A stretch of DNA of 64,000 nt from Neoceratodus forsteri. Its lineage: Eukaryota; Chordata; Ceratodontiformes; Ceratodontidae. Position 1 is the first letter of the stretch, and each line of letters opens with the position of its first letter. The stretch covers positions 613,681,501-613,745,500 of the forward strand of contig CM057456.1 of NCBI GenBank assembly GCA_016271365.2. The letters run 5' to 3'. A program made the translations under genes and the position numbers. Below the pieces are notes generated by a model, which worked only from the letters and a program-made list of their open reading frames with translations, was not told where the DNA came from and searched no databases. This document shows positions 1-11,557 of this stretch, piece after piece.

Positions 1-2176
1 CCTCGGAAGAACCCCCTCTGTGGGAAGGAAAAGGAGGCTTGGGCTTGGTGAAAAGGCCTGCCCCTGCCCCAGACTGCTGCCTCTGAGGAGTGGCTTGCCT
101 CTCTTTGGCCTGTGCACTCCTGTAGGTGGTCCTGTATTCATCCATTTTCTTCATGTAAGCCTCTGTCTGCTCCCCAAAATGAGAATTACCAACCACAGGG
201 AAATCCATGGCCTTAGCCTGGGTATCCTGAGACAGGCTAGTACATCTGAGCCAAGCAAATCTCCTGAGAGACACAGATGTAGCCATGACTCTAGATGCCA
301 CATCATTAGAGTCGACAGCAGCATGAAATTGCACTTTTGATGCCTCTATTCCATCAGCAGCCACCTCCTCCAGCTCTTTGGCTAGCTGGGGGGAGGCCTT
401 CTTTGCTAGTTCCATTACTGTGTCCCACCTGGACTTCTGGTACCTAGCTGTATAGGCCATGTAGATTGCCTGCCTGAGTCCCAAGGAAGATGCCAAGTAC
501 TGTTTTTTTGCCATGGCATCCACCTTCCTGGAATCTTTATCTGGGGGGTGAAGCCTAAGGTATATTAGCTCTGTCACAGGCTGCAGCCTGCACTACCCCA
601 ACATGGCTGCAATGGTTATACAAAAATTCCGTACCTGAGCCTGACAGTGTATCTCCTGTCCATTTTCTTATCCACAGGAGGTAAAGAGTTAAAAGAGTTA
701 AGTATTTGCAAAATTTTCCTTGTCTGCTTCCCCAAGGACTTGTGAGGAGGGATAGACAGCTTTTTGGACTCTGGGACATCCATCATTTCTATATACTGTA
801 GTCAGGCTCTTCTTCCTCATCAGCAGCTTCCACCACTGGAAGCTGGAGAGTTTCAGCCACTTTTCTGTAAAACAGAAAATGGGAAGGGGACTCAGAAAGC
901 CTGGGAGGGGAGACATTGGAAGGCCTGTCAGGGAAGATGTCAGGCTTTTGCTCATCTAGGCCTCCAAATTCAGTATCTTCGAAATCCTCTCCTCCTCTTC
1001 ATCTCCCTCCCACTCCACATCATAAAGCAATTCTGGATCATAATCCAATGGATTTGGGTCCAACCAAACCGACCGCTTAGTCGGTGGGATCAGTTCGTAA
1101 GGAACCGGACAAAGCGACTGCACAATGCTTATCACTTTGGCTATTTCTGCGGCGGTTGGAACTTGCGGTTCAGGATCCAAACCGGACGACTTCCTTTTTC
1201 TTTTTGAGGGAACCGACCCCTCAGAGTCGGCTCTCCTTTTGCCCGAGGGTGTATCGCCCGTGTCAGCAGGCACCCCCTCAGGTTCGGTCAGAACCAAACC
1301 GGGCTGACTATCCGGTTCAGTGGACTTCTTGGCCTCCCTTTCCTTCAGCCTAATTAATCTCTTATCTAAAGTGACTTTGGGAAAGTTTTTACATATTTGG
1401 CAGTCTGATTTGAAGTGGTCAAACCCCAGACAATAAACACAAATGAGGTGGGGATCAGCTTCTTTTTTTTTTTTTTTTTCGAATTCTGTTTTTTTCCTCC
1501 AGCCAGTGGAACTCTCTTAGGCATCCTGCAGTACCCCCTGACTCTACCTCTGTGCCTGAGAGGCCTCCTGAAACCTGGCACCAGCCCGACTATCCCCCCA
1601 GCTCTGAGCCCCCCGAGGTAGGGCCCCCCTATCCACCCAGGGTGCTCTATCTGTAAATTCGGGTCGGGCTGGGCTCGGCCCAGGTAAGGAGTGCCCCCGG
1701 CGGTGGAGTGTGGTCCTAGTGGATACAGGTGCCATCGCCTATCCACTTGGCTGGGTATTTGTTATTTTATTTTTGCTTTGTCCCCACCCCCTCCTCGTTA
1801 CTCCCTCCCTCTCCCTGATGGAGTCCGCATGCAATGACGCTAGGAACGTTTCCACAGAATCTAACAACCCTGGCTTGGCCCTGAGTGTTGCGGGTACCTC
1901 AGGTCTCCACCAGAGGTTGCCACGGTGCCAGGCAGAGAATCCCTGGCCCCCCAAGGAAGGAGAGCTGTCCTCCGGATGCTCAATCCTTCCTCCCCCCTGC
2001 CGACCTAGGCTAGCTCCCAAACCCGGGTCACCAGCATGGCGCGAGGTGTGGCGTCCAGTGCCTCAACCCTCAGCACCACCAGGCCGGCGGGGATCAGCTT
2101 CAGCAAAAGCCTCCCAACACTCAGTACAGGGTTGAAACCCAGTGGGACCAGTTTTCTTCTTAGGTTACTCAGACAT
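1..2176 (-). pseudogene. DIRS gag of D1, broken
   Basis: The predicted start (ATG at 2,176) is followed by a stop at codon 4, and SINE S1 (1,463-2,088) splits the Cys/His module just after its first half. Downstream segments are recognisable: the EPEGV and SGKRR stretches near 1,220-1,290, an acidic region near 960-1,050, and the VGVVQAAACD block near 575-605. The gag C-terminus lies close to the window start. The product would be the structural nucleic-acid-binding protein of the DIRS particle. The copy is not functional. Confidence 0.8.
1463..2088 (-). mobile_element. tRNA-derived SINE S1
   Basis: Inserted into the D1 gag. A perfect 13-base target duplication, GGGGATCAGCTTC, lies at 1,450-1,462 and 2,089-2,101. 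A T-run at the left edge is the poly-A tail on the minus strand. The head (right side, read on the minus strand) has a GCCGGC start, an A-box-like GGTGCTGAGGGTTGAGGC and a B-box-like GGGTTTGGGAGC. The length of about 626 bases matches the four other copies in the window (569-591). A 3' poly-A with a long duplication is typical of L1-mobilised SINEs. Confidence 0.85.
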
Positions 2177-2742
2177 AGCCTTAACCTTCAAATTACCCTT
2201 AACAGCTTTTAAGCCAGGTAATACACCCTTATCGGTTACCAACCGTGTCACGGGCTGTGGAAAAAAACAAAGAAAATCTCGGTTTTTTGAAACCGATAAG
2301 AACCAGACACCACTACTAAAATCCCAGAAAAACAGAAATAAGAGATTATTTTGGTTCCCAACCGGACCGACTGATAGGAAACCGAAGAAAAACAATTTCC
2401 ACAAGAAAATTCAGAAACAATTCACTATCTACTTACGCTACCCTGTACCGAAGACAGAGATCCAATACCAAAAAAAACAGGAAAATCGGTCGAACAATTC
2501 GACCTACTCAACCTTTACCGAACCGAAGCAAAGAAGAACTCTCCAGAGCGACTTCACAGTTAGGCGGAGCAAAGAATCTGACGGTTACACTGAGATGTAC
2601 CAGAGACAGAGGTTTGAAAACCAAGCTCAAGCTCAATGTTCTTTGCCCTGGCATAGAATTAAGCCCTTACTCTCCGGAGCAGTTCAAGTGCTGAGGCTAA
2701 CTGCATATAGTCAGAATACAGCAAGACTTCATGTTGTTTGAA
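2177..2742 (-). repeat. D1 5' leader and terminal inverted repeat
   Basis: The stretch between the gag start and the right terminus contains many GAACCG/CGGTTC hexamers (for example near 2,236, 2,300, 2,330, 2,360 and 2,520), then the terminal repeat with GTTTGAAAACCAAGCTC and the outer end GTCAGAATACAGCAAG. A long plus-strand open frame here is incidental, because no family protein is encoded on this strand. Confidence 0.6.
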
Positions 2743-3514
2743 CCAGGGAGTACCATGGCTGCCTGGCCCAGTCTGGGGCAATGAGTATCATTGTGGCTGG
2801 CTGGGATCTGAGCTTGATCAGGACTCTGAGTAACAAGGGAAATGGGGTGAAGGCATACAAGAACTTCCCTGTCCAGTCCAGAATCAGAGCATCCAGAGGT
2901 ACTGAACCTCTCAGTGGGGGTCTGCAGCAATACTCTGGGAGCTGGGTAGTTGTCTGGGGAAGCAAAGAGATCTGCCTCTGGGGTGCCCCACCTTTTAAAC
3001 AATACCTCCAGTACCTGTTTGTTCAGGACCATTCGTGATGGTTCTGACTTATCCTGCTAAGTGCATCTGCCAGCACATTGTATTTCCCTGGCAAGTGAAC
3101 TGCTGATATCAGAATGTCCAGAGAATAGGCCAAACTCCATATTTTCATGGCCTCTGTGCACAAGGGTGTGGACCTTGTGCCTCCTTGTTTGTTGATGTAG
3201 TACACTGTGGTTGTGTTGTCTGTTCTGACCTGGACCACCTTTCCCTGAAACATGTTGGCAAACGCCTGCAGTGCTAGGAAGACCGCTGTGAGCTCCAGCA
3301 GATTGATGTGAAGAAGAGACTCCTGTCCGGACCATGTACCATGAACAGTATGCTCTCCTAGGTGTGCCCCCCAGCCTAGAAGGGATGCATCTGTGGTGAG
3401 CACCATGGAGGGTTGCTCCTGGAGGAATGGAATTCCCTGCCTGAGATTTTCCATGTCCCGCCACCACTGAAGAGCTTGCAGAAAAGTTTGAGTAACTGGA
3501 ACCAGCTTTGACAA
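2743..3514 (-). pseudogene. DIRS RNase H and methyltransferase-like region of H
   Basis: The RNase H part (about 3,023-3,514) shows the acidic catalytic positions in LTTDASLLGWGAHLG, LLELTAVFLAL and VRTDNTTTVYYIN, and ends with NVLADALSRISQ. The following stretch, WGTPEADLFASPDN through LYAFTPFPLL to LIAPDWARQPWYSL, is the region annotated in DIRS elements as a Dam-like adenine methyltransferase. A second open frame covers the same bases (about 2,697-3,032), matching the recombinase frame of other copies. The region is truncated by D1. Confidence 0.75.
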
Positions 3515-3541
3515 TGAATCTTTTTTTTTCTGGCGCCAGTA

Positions 3542-4742
3542 TTACCTGAAGTGATATTGAATATCCCTCATCTGAAACCTTGCTAGTGACACTGTAACTG
3601 TTGAAGCTGCCATGTGGCCTAACAACTGAAGAAAGTGTCTGGCTGGCCTGAGACTATGAAGCTTGAAGAAGCCTGCCAGCTGTACCAAAGAGTTTGCCTT
3701 CTCTTGCAGAAGAAAAGCCTTTCCTCTCACTGAATTCAGTTCGGCCCCTATGAACTCCAGGAGCTGAACTGGCTGTAACACCGACTTTTTTAAGTTTATC
3801 AAGAACCCAAGGGGCTGCAAAAGTTCCTGTGAAAACCCAGGGGCTGCTTGACCTGCTGAGGAGACTGTCCCATGACTAGCCGTCATCCAGATAGGCAAAA
3901 ACTGCTCTCCCTGTCTCCTTAGGTGTGCCACAACTACATCCAAGCATTTTGTGAACACCCTGGGAGCAGAAGTAAGTCCGAAAGGCATTGCCCTGAACTG
4001 ATAGTGGTCTGATGGCAGTCTGAACCTGAGCAATTTTCTGTGAGACTGTCTTATTGGGATGTGGAAGTATGCAGCCTTTAAATCTAAGGATGCTAACCAG
4101 TCCCCTTGCTTTAATGTTGGCAGAATTGTAGTCAAGGTGACCATCTTGAATTTTGGTTTCAGCAAATGCCTGTTTAGGTGCCTGAGATCCAATATGGGTC
4201 GCCACTCCTGTTTTCTTGGTTGTGAGAAAGTATCTTGAATAAAGGCGCTTTTCTCTCTGTAGCAGAGGAACTGGCTCCACTGCTCCCAAAGATAGGAGAC
4301 TTAATACTTCCTTTCCTAACAGCAGTGTTTCTGATGGGGAAGAGGGTCGAAAAACCTTTGACCTCAGCTTTGGTCTCAGTTTGAAGCTGAGAGCCAGGCC
4401 TTGGCCCACTACCTCCAGGACCCACCTGTCTGTGGTGATGGGTTGCCACTCCTGGAGGTAGTGGGCCAGCCTGCCCCCAACCTGGACTGGGGAGGCGACC
4501 TGAGCAGACCTCTCAGGGTGTCTGCTTGGGCTGGGATGCTGACTGAGTGCTGGGGCCTCTTTGGTTACCACCTCTCCTGCCCCTCCCTCTGAAGTAGCCC
4601 CTTTGCTGTTGATACTGTGGGTAAGTTTGGGGCTGGAAGAATGGCCTGTAAGGTCTGCCCCTATGACCCCTGGTTTGCTGTTTATGGGGTGTAGGAGAAT
4701 TATCCTTTGCAGCAGCACTCTGGTATCCTGGCTTGTATTCAT
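3542..4742 (-). pseudogene. DIRS reverse transcriptase of H
   Basis: The order of motifs is VGGRLAHYLQEW, LYSRYFLTTKKTG, LDLRHLNRHLLKPK, GDWLASLDLKAAYFHIPI, MPFGLTSAPRVFTKCL, then the YLDDG active-site region near 3,880, and LINLKKSVLQPVQLLEFIGAELN. The usual YLDDW is changed at the last position, and the frame shifts around 4,190 and 3,880. This enzyme would copy the element RNA in the DIRS cycle. The shifts make this copy inactive. Confidence 0.8.
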
Positions 4743-5223
4743 CCATTTTCTTCATGTAAGGCTCTTTCTGCTCACCAAATAGAGACATAGGCTCACATGG
4801 GAAGTCCATGGCCTTTGACTGAGTATCTTGGGTCAGGTCAGTAGTCCTGAACCAAGCAAATCTTCTTAATGACACTGAAGAAGCCATTTGTCTGGCTGCA
4901 GTGTCATTGCTGTCCACTGCCATTCAAAACTGGACCTTAGAAGCCTCTATGCCCCTTTCTGCGGCCTCCTCCATGTCTGCTGCCATAGGGGCTGGAACCG
5001 ACTTAGTGATCTCCATCACAGTGTTCCATAGGGTTTTCTGGTATCTGGCCACATAAGCCATATAAGAGGCCTCCCTAATGGCCAGAGAGGACTACAAGTA
5101 CTGTTTCCTGGCAAAGGAATCCAGTTTCCTGGAATCCTTGTCTGGAGGGTGTGATGCTAAAGGAACGCCTGCCTTATCACAGGCTGCAGCCTGCACCACC
5201 CCCTCATGGCTAAGGTGTCCAAA
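4513..5223 (-). pseudogene. DIRS gag of H, C-terminal part
   Basis: This part contains the HEGVVQAAACDKAG block, the DSNDTAARQMASSVSLRRFAW block and the YMKKMDEYKPGYQSA block, followed by a Gly/Arg/Gln-rich tail. These are conserved in order in D2, D3, D4 and D7. A stop lies in the middle near 4,925. The segment starts right at the D2 insertion point. Confidence 0.8.
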
Positions 5224-5689
5224 GAAAAAGTTACTTACCATAGTAACCTTATTTCTCCCAGGGGATACTCCAATATTCATAACTCTTCTGCAGTATACCT
5301 TTAAGGTCAGATCTGCCCGGAGATGGAATGCTATGCAAATGATGGAACCATTAGCATGAGCCACTTTTCAAATGCTGCGACCTATCAGCTGCCTGCATTC
5401 TAACCCTCAGATTTCATGGATGCCTGCAAGACAGGGCACAAAAATTTAAATATATCAAATTCTAATTTTAAAATTCCCTACCCAAAAAACCTCAAACTAG
5501 AGGAAAACATGAAGAGGAAACTTATCATTAAAAAGTCTCCACAAACTTCTTATGTCAAAATCACCTGAAAAAGGCAAAGCAAGTTTTAATAAAAGTAAAA
5601 GTGTGGCATGCAAACACTATGGTACAGCATGGAATACAGAGGCTACTAGTTCTTAAAACAGGGAAGCAGGGAAGGAGAGTTATGAATAT

Positions 5690-5790
5690 TGGAGTATCCC
5701 CTGGGAGAAATAAGGTTACTATGGTAAGCAACTTTTTCTTCTCGCCCCAGCAATACTCCAATATTCCTAACTGTTCTGCAGACTAAACAG
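5690..5790. repeat. Internal complementary region of D2
   Basis: The first half (to about 5,738) is the reverse complement of the D2 left end, including GGTTACTATGGTAAG. The second half (from TTCTTCTCGCCCC) is the reverse complement of the right end ATTGGAGTATTCCTGGGG. The two ends are therefore joined here in one piece, sharing TTC (GAA on the other strand), as expected for the DIRS circle-junction template. Confidence 0.85.
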
Positions 5791-5815
5791 CAGTACCATA
5801 GAAGGCGAGAAGAAC

Positions 5816-7000
5816 CTATTTTGGAAACAAGCGCTGCAGTGCACCTATACCAAACCTGGCATCAGCCCTTGCCTGCATATCCAAGCTGTAATGCTTGACA
5901 AATGTGTGTACTGTTCGCCAGGTTGCTGCTTTCCAAATACCCCCCAAGGGTACATCCCTTGCAACTGCCAGTGTTGCAGCTGTGCCCCTTGTGGAGTGGG
6001 CTCTAAGCCCTGCTGGAGCTTCCTTGCCCATCTCAGAATAGCAAAATTGGATGCACTGAACAATCCAATGAGAAACGGACCTTTTAGATGCTGGGTTACC
6101 CTTTCCCACATCCCCATAAGTGAGGAAAAGCTATGTTCTATTCTGCCTATGGGGCTTAATGGCTGTCATGTAGTAGCTCAAAGCTCTCTTGACATCCAGG
6201 CTGTGTAGCCTACGCTCACCAGAAGAAGAGTGGTCAGTTAAAAAAACACTAGCAAAGTAATGGACAAGTTCAAATGGAAGTCTGAAACCATCTTGGGAAT
6301 TAATTTCCTATTTGTTTGAAGGACTACCTCATCCCTGTGGAAAGCAATGTAGTCCTTTTCAATACATAAGGCCTGAAGCTCACTAATTCTTCTAGCTGAA
6401 GTGATGGCCACTAGAAACACTGTTTTCCAAGTGACATACTTCAGGGGTGCTGAAAACATAGGCTCAAAGGGGGGGGAGCCATGAGCTGAGCAATGCAAAT
6501 ATTGAGGTCCCAAGCTGGCACCCGGTTCTCTTACCGGTGGATACATATGTGAGAGGCCTTTGAAAAACTTTTTAAAAATTGGGTTTGATGCTAAGGAAAC
6601 AGGCTTGCCTGCCGAAGCATAGGCCGAGACTGAAGCTAAATGAACTTTTAGTGTAGAAGGCTGTAAACCTAAGAAATGTAAATAGACTAGATAGTCCAGC
6701 AACCCTGGTACACCTACCTGGGTTGGCACTATACTCCAGTTAGAGCACCAAATAGAAAACCTCTTCCATTTTGCAGCATAGATTTTCTTAGTAGAAAATT
6801 TCCTATATCCTCTTAAAACATCCATAACTGACTCCGAAAGAAGTAAACCAGCATACTCTAGGTCCTCAAGAGCCAAGCTTTGAGCCTGAGTGACCTGAGG
6901 TTTGGATACATGAGCCTCCCCTAATTGGAGGTCAGAAGATTGTGCCTCCTGGGAAGGTGTATTGGTTTTTCCACTGACATGAACAGCAACAGGGAATACC
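5816..7000 (-). pseudogene. DIRS tyrosine recombinase of D2
   Basis: The N-terminal part contains LEDLEYAGLLLSESVMDVL and KWKRFSIWCSN. The catalytic domain contains ITSARRISELQAL (first Arg), then AHSTRGTAA (His-x-x-Arg) and TWRTVHTFVKHYSLD (Tyr). The frame is open from 7,782 to 6,238, breaks there, and resumes from about 6,117 to the end near 5,816. Tyrosine recombinases of DIRS elements integrate circular element DNA. The upstream part of the frame overlaps the RNase H and methyltransferase-like frames. Confidence 0.85.
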
Positions 7001-7760
7001 ATGGCTGCCTGGCCCAGTCTGGGGCTATGAGGATCATTGTTGCTGGCTGAGACCTGAGTTTCAACAGCACCCTGTATACCAGGGGAAATGGGGGGAATGC
7101 ATACAGGAATTTCCCTGACCAATCCAGGACAAGGACATCTAAAGGAATCGTGCCCACTACTGGAGGTCTGCAACAGAACTAAGGTAAATGGTGACTCTGA
7201 TGAGAGGCAAACAGATCTATTTCTGGGATGCCCCATCTCCTGAATAAGGTCTGTACCACTTGCCTGTTCAAGGACCATTCGTGATGGCCCTGGCTGATTC
7301 AACTCAGGGCATCTGCCAGAACATTGTCTTTGCCTGGCCAATGAATGGCCTGTAGTTAGGAGCCCAGTGAGTAAGCTAGGGTCCAGATTCTCATAGCCTC
7401 TGAGCAAAGGAGGCTTGGCCTTGTACCCCCTTGCTTGTTTATGTAGTACATGGTGGTAGTGTTGTTTGTCCTGACTTGCACTACCTTTCCCTGTATCAGT
7501 GGTTTGAAAGCTTGCATTGCCAGAAACACTGTCCTGAGCTTCAACAAGTTTATGTGTAAAAGAGTCTCTGCACTTGACCAAGTGCCCTAGGTAGTGTGCT
7601 CTGCTAAATGAACCCCCTAACCCAGGAGGGATGCATCTGTTGTGAGAATCACTGAAGGAAGCTCTTTTTGGAAAGGAACCCCTTCTCTGAGGTTGGCTTC
7701 CTCTTTCCACCACTGGAGAGCTTGGATAAATGTTTTTGTTACAGGAACAAGCTTTAACAG
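6921..7760 (-). pseudogene. DIRS RNase H and methyltransferase-like region of D2
   Basis: RNase H signatures include ILTTDASLLG near 7,630 and VRTNNTTTMYYINKQGG near 7,460, where the usual RTDN is RTNN, so an acidic catalytic residue is lost. The methyltransferase-like region (6,921-7,157) reads LDVLVLDWSGKFLYAFPPF and then LIAPDWARQPWYSL. The region shares bases with the recombinase frame in a different phase. Confidence 0.75.
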
Positions 7761-8982
7761 GGAGTCCTTCCGTTGGCACCAATGAGTTCTTAAGTGAAAC
7801 TGGATGTCCCTCATCTGAAACCTGGACCCCAGCACTGTACCTATTGCAGCTGCCATGTGGCCCAGAAGTTGAAGAAAATGCCTTGCCGGCCTTGGGGCAT
7901 TGAGCCTGAAGGAGGCTGCCAACTGCAGGATGCTTTTTGCCCTGTCTCTGGGTAGAAATGCTCTGCCCACTTTGGCATTCAATTCTGCTCCTATAAACTG
8001 CAGGATTTGAGAAGGAATTAGAACTGATTTCTCCAAGTTTAAAATAAACCTCAGAGACTCCAGCAGCTGTTGAGTGAGTTGGAGATGCCCTGTTAGCTTT
8101 TGTGATGAGTCCCCCACCACCAACCAGTCATCTAGAAAAGGGAATACTGAGACACCTTGCCTTCACAAGTGTACCACTACCACAGCCAGACACTTTGTGA
8201 ACACCCTTGATGCTGAAGTGAGACTGAAGGGAAGAGCTGAGAACTGATAGTGACCTGATAGGAGTCTGAACCTAAGAAACTTTCTGTGAGACTCCCTTAT
8301 GGGGATGTGGAAATAGGCATCTTTTAGGTCCAATGATGCCAGCCAATCCCCTTTTCGGATTGCTGGCAGCATCAGAGACAAAGTTACCATTTTGAACTTT
8401 GGTTTTGTTAGGAACTTGTTGGGGATCCTGAGATCTAAGACAGGCAGCAGCTCTCCATTTTTCTTTGGTGTGAGAAAATACCTTGAATAAAGTCCTTTTC
8501 CCCTTTGATGCAGAGGCAACGGTTCCACTACCTTTGGTAAAAGAAGGTGTTTCACCTCTTTTTCCAGCCTTTTGGTTTCTAGGTGGGAAGTTGGTTTGAA
8601 GGCTCTGTTTCGCTGAACAGGAGTTCAGAGACAGGCCATGACCCACAATCTCCAAATCCCACTTGTCTATGATGATGGCTTTCCAGTTCTGGAGAAAATT
8701 AGTCAGCCTGCCCCCTACTGGTAAAGGAGAGGCAGCCTGAACAATGAAGTCAGGAATCCTGCTTAGATTGGGGCTGAGACTGGGTACCACGCCTGGCACC
8801 TCTTCTGCCCCTACCCTTAAAGTACCCCTGCTGTGGGTATTGGGGTGCTTGAGGGAGTACCATGGCCTGGTAAAAAGGCCTGGTATGAAACTGTCTGCCC
8901 CTGCCTCTGCTACTGAAAGGTCTAGAGGAGGTGGAGGGTCTTTCCTTTGTAGAATTACTACGGAAGGTGGCCTTATACTCAT
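7617..8982 (-). pseudogene. DIRS reverse transcriptase of D2
   Basis: VGGRLTNFLQNW, LYSRYFLTPKKNG, GDWLASLDLKDAYFHIPI, SLTSASRVFTKCLAVVVVHL and FIGAELNAKVGRAFLP are all present in order across three frames. The YLDDWL block near 8,125 is altered to FLDDWL and interrupted by a frameshift. The beginning overlaps the end of gag (8,750-8,982). Confidence 0.8.
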
Positions 8983-10337
8983 CCACCTTCTTCATGTAGG
9001 TCTCTGTATGGCTGCCAAATAGTGAAGTGCCCTCCATAGGAAAATCCAGAGACTTATTCTGGGTATCCTGTGTGAGGTTTGTGGCTCTCAACCAAGCAAA
9101 CCTTCTCTGTGCAATGGTATTTGCCATCCACCTTGCAGCAGTCTCATTGCTGTCTGCTGCCATCTGGAACTGGTATTTGGCAGCTTCCAGGCCAAACCTA
9201 GCTGTTTCAGCTAGGTCTGCCGAAAGAGGAGGAGATGCTTTCTCAGCCATATCCAGAACAGACTGCCAGAGAGCCTTCTGGTACTGTGCTGCATAGGCCT
9301 GATAATTCGCTTGCCTAATGGCCAGAGAGGATGACAGGTAACCATTCTTGGCCATGCTTTCAATTTTTCTAGAGTCCTTCTCTGGAGGGTGAGAGACCAG
9401 AGGGCTTTAGCCTTATCACAAGCTGCAGCTTGCACCACCCCCTGGTGGTCAGGGTGTGAAATCAAGAATTCAGCCCCTGTTCTGTCAAGCTGATACTTTT
9501 TGTCCACTCTCTTATCTAAAGGAGGGATAGACCCAGGAGCCTGGAGGAGTTTTAAGGTATCCCTTTGGAAGAACTTATTGATGGGGAGTGAAAGCTTTTT
9601 AGTAGGAGTCAGCCCAATCATGTCCATATATTCAGCCTCCTCCTCATCCTCTACAGCTTCAGTGGTAGGGATGTCATAAGCATCAGCAATTTTCCTAATG
9701 AAGGAAAAATGGGAAGAATAGTCTTCTGTGGTCCTGGGAAGAGAGCCAATTCCTGTTCAGGGGAGACCTCAGGCTCTATAGGCTCACCTTCTTCTTCTTC
9801 CTCCTCCCCCTCACGCTGTTCAGAGAAACAGAATGGGTTGGAGGGTGCAGAAGTCTGAAATGGAGACTGTGATAACACAAGCAGCAGACCCTGCAAGGTT
9901 TGCATAATTTTTGTTGCTTGTGCAATCTCAGAAGGAGAAGGCACAGTGGCAGGCACCACAGAAGTCCCCTTTTCCACAGGGGATTCAGTGTGCTTTGTCT
10001 ATTTCTGTTTTTTAACAGGAACTAGCCGGTTCAGAGGGTCTCTTTTTACCAGTATCGGGGTAGAAGTAGCAGAAATTGTGGTGTCACCCACAGACTCTGA
10101 GGGTTTCGGCTGGTCAGAGCCAGAGGGACCCTTAAATCTTTTATTCAGTCTGTCCAGATGTTTTTCTAAAGTTTTTTCTGGAAAAGACTTACAGATAGCA
10201 CAATCAGACTTCAAATGGTCAAAACCCAGGCAGAAAACACAAGCAGAGTGTTTATCTGCCTTGGCAAAGATCTCACCACACTCAGAACAGTTCTTCAAAC
10301 CAGGTTCACCGGTTCTCTTTTTAAGTTTTTCTGACAT
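8750..10337 (-). pseudogene. DIRS gag of D2
   Basis: It starts MSEKLKKRTGEPG at 10,337 and has an intact Cys/His module (CSEC, then HSACVFCLGFDH, then CAIC) in the first 65 residues. An acidic low-complexity stretch follows near 9,790, then GVVQAAACDKA and DSNETAARWMAN, and a Gly/Arg-rich tail. Frame changes occur near 9,990, 9,640 and 9,300. This is the family-B version, with shorter spacers than family A. Confidence 0.8.
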
Positions 10338-11419
10338 TATGGAGAAAAACCGCAACCGCGATTACTACAACTTTTTAAAATTCAAAAAACAACAATTTTT
10401 CTCGGTTGCGATTGGTTTAGGAACGGATCGGAGAAACTGAGCGGAACCGTGAACCGATAAGAATTTGAACCAGGATTAGAGGTTCAGAACCAGAGTTATC
10501 GGTTCTAAAAAAACAATATTAAAACACACAAAATATACACAAATGAGGGGGAAAAAAACCTGAAACTAAGTAGAAATATCTCGGTTCCTCAGCGGTTATT
10601 CCGAACCAAGAGGAACCGAGAAAACAATACAAAACTAACTAAATAAACTAATGGTTAATAAAAACACTGATAAGAGGCAGCAATTGAAAATAAACAACAG
10701 ATACTTATGTATTTATGAATAATCAAGGCTTCTTTGACTAGATGTTGAGGAGGAAATCTCCAGGCATCTGGTCTTGACAGGCGGAGAGAGAAATCTGAGG
10801 TTTAGAATGTAGGCAGTTGATAGGTGGCAGCATTTGAAAAGAGGCTCATGCTAATGATTCCACCATTTGCACAGTATTCCCTCTCCGGGCAGATCTGACC
10901 TTAAAGGTATATTGCATAAGAGTTAGGAATATTGGAGTATTCCTGGGGTGAGAAGAAACAATTACTCACCTTAGTAATTGTGTTTCTTCTAATGGAGTCT
11001 TGCTGTATTCTGACAATTTGCAGTTAGCTCCAGCTCTTGAACTGTCCCAGAGAGTGAAGGGTTAAATTCTATGCCAGGCATAGAACGTTGGGCTCGAGCT
11101 CGCTTGAAAACTCTGTCTGTGTCCTTTTGAAACCAAACCGCCAGATTCTTACGAGCTAAAACTCACTGACTATAAAATGTGGAAATTGTAAAAACTCCTA
11201 GTAGCCAACTGGCAACAAAGACTTTGGATTCCCTAAAAGACTCAAGTCAGGAAACCCAAAGAACCAAAACCAGATAATAAGAACTAAAAACTCTTAATTA
11301 AATAAATCCAAAGCACCCAACACAACAGGAGTGGGCTAAAGACACCCCTGGGGTGCAACACTGCACCTGCCCACCCACTACCCAAAACAGGTTCTGAGAA
11401 GGGAGGCAGGGAGGGAGGT

Positions 11420-11521
11420 CAGAATACAGCCTGACTCCATTAGAAGAAACACAGTTACTAAGGTGAGTAATTTTTTTCTTCAAACAACATGAAGTCTTGC
11501 TGTATTCTGACAATTTGCAGA
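11420..11521. repeat. Internal complementary region of D3
   Basis: The reverse complement of the left end (CAGAATACAG through AAGGTGAGTAATTTTTTT) is fused through CTTC to the reverse complement of the right end (AAACAACATGAAGTCTTGC). It lies about 460 bases inside the left terminus, just downstream of the recombinase stop. Confidence 0.85.
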
Positions 11522-11557
11522 CTACCAAGCAGTACCTCCAAGGAGGAGGGACAGAAC

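Larger units (their letters stand above)
1..2742 (-). mobile_element. DIRS retrotransposon D1 (gag end only; continues left of window)
   Basis: Minus-strand DIRS element of which only the gag half and the right terminal repeat lie in the window. The right end reads CTTCATGTTGTTTGAA and stops at a GAA (2,740-2,742). Immediately beyond it the sequence switches to the methyltransferase-like coding region of another DIRS (H), so D1 is an insertion into H. The outer ~200 bases (about 2,540-2,742) match the other family-A elements D3, D4 and D7. It carries SINE S1 inside gag. Confidence 0.85.
2743..5223 (-). mobile_element. Host DIRS element H, left segment
   Basis: This segment encodes, right to left, the gag C-terminus, reverse transcriptase, RNase H and the beginning of the methyltransferase-like region. 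It is cut by D1 at 2,742 and by D2 at 5,224. Its gag resumes at 16,639 beyond D2 and D3, because the right segment ends at a GAEFF block and this segment starts at HLSHEGVVQ, which are consecutive in intact relatives. The recombinase of H must lie to the left of D1, outside the window. Confidence 0.85.
5224..10954 (-). mobile_element. DIRS retrotransposon D2 (family B), near full length
   Basis: About 5.7 kb. The left terminus is GAAAAAGTTACTTACC and the right terminus is CCTGGGGTGAGAA, both on GAA. It contains, right to left, gag, RT, RNase H, methyltransferase-like region, recombinase and ICR. Its terminal repeats (ATTGGAGTATTCC type) differ from family A (CTTGCTATATTATGAC type). It sits in the gag of H and directly abuts D3, with no bases between. 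Confidence 0.9.

Noticed and set aside
2142..2741. 199-codon plus-strand open frame
   Set aside because: It lies across the D1 leader and terminal repeat, on the opposite strand to the element, and is explained by their composition.
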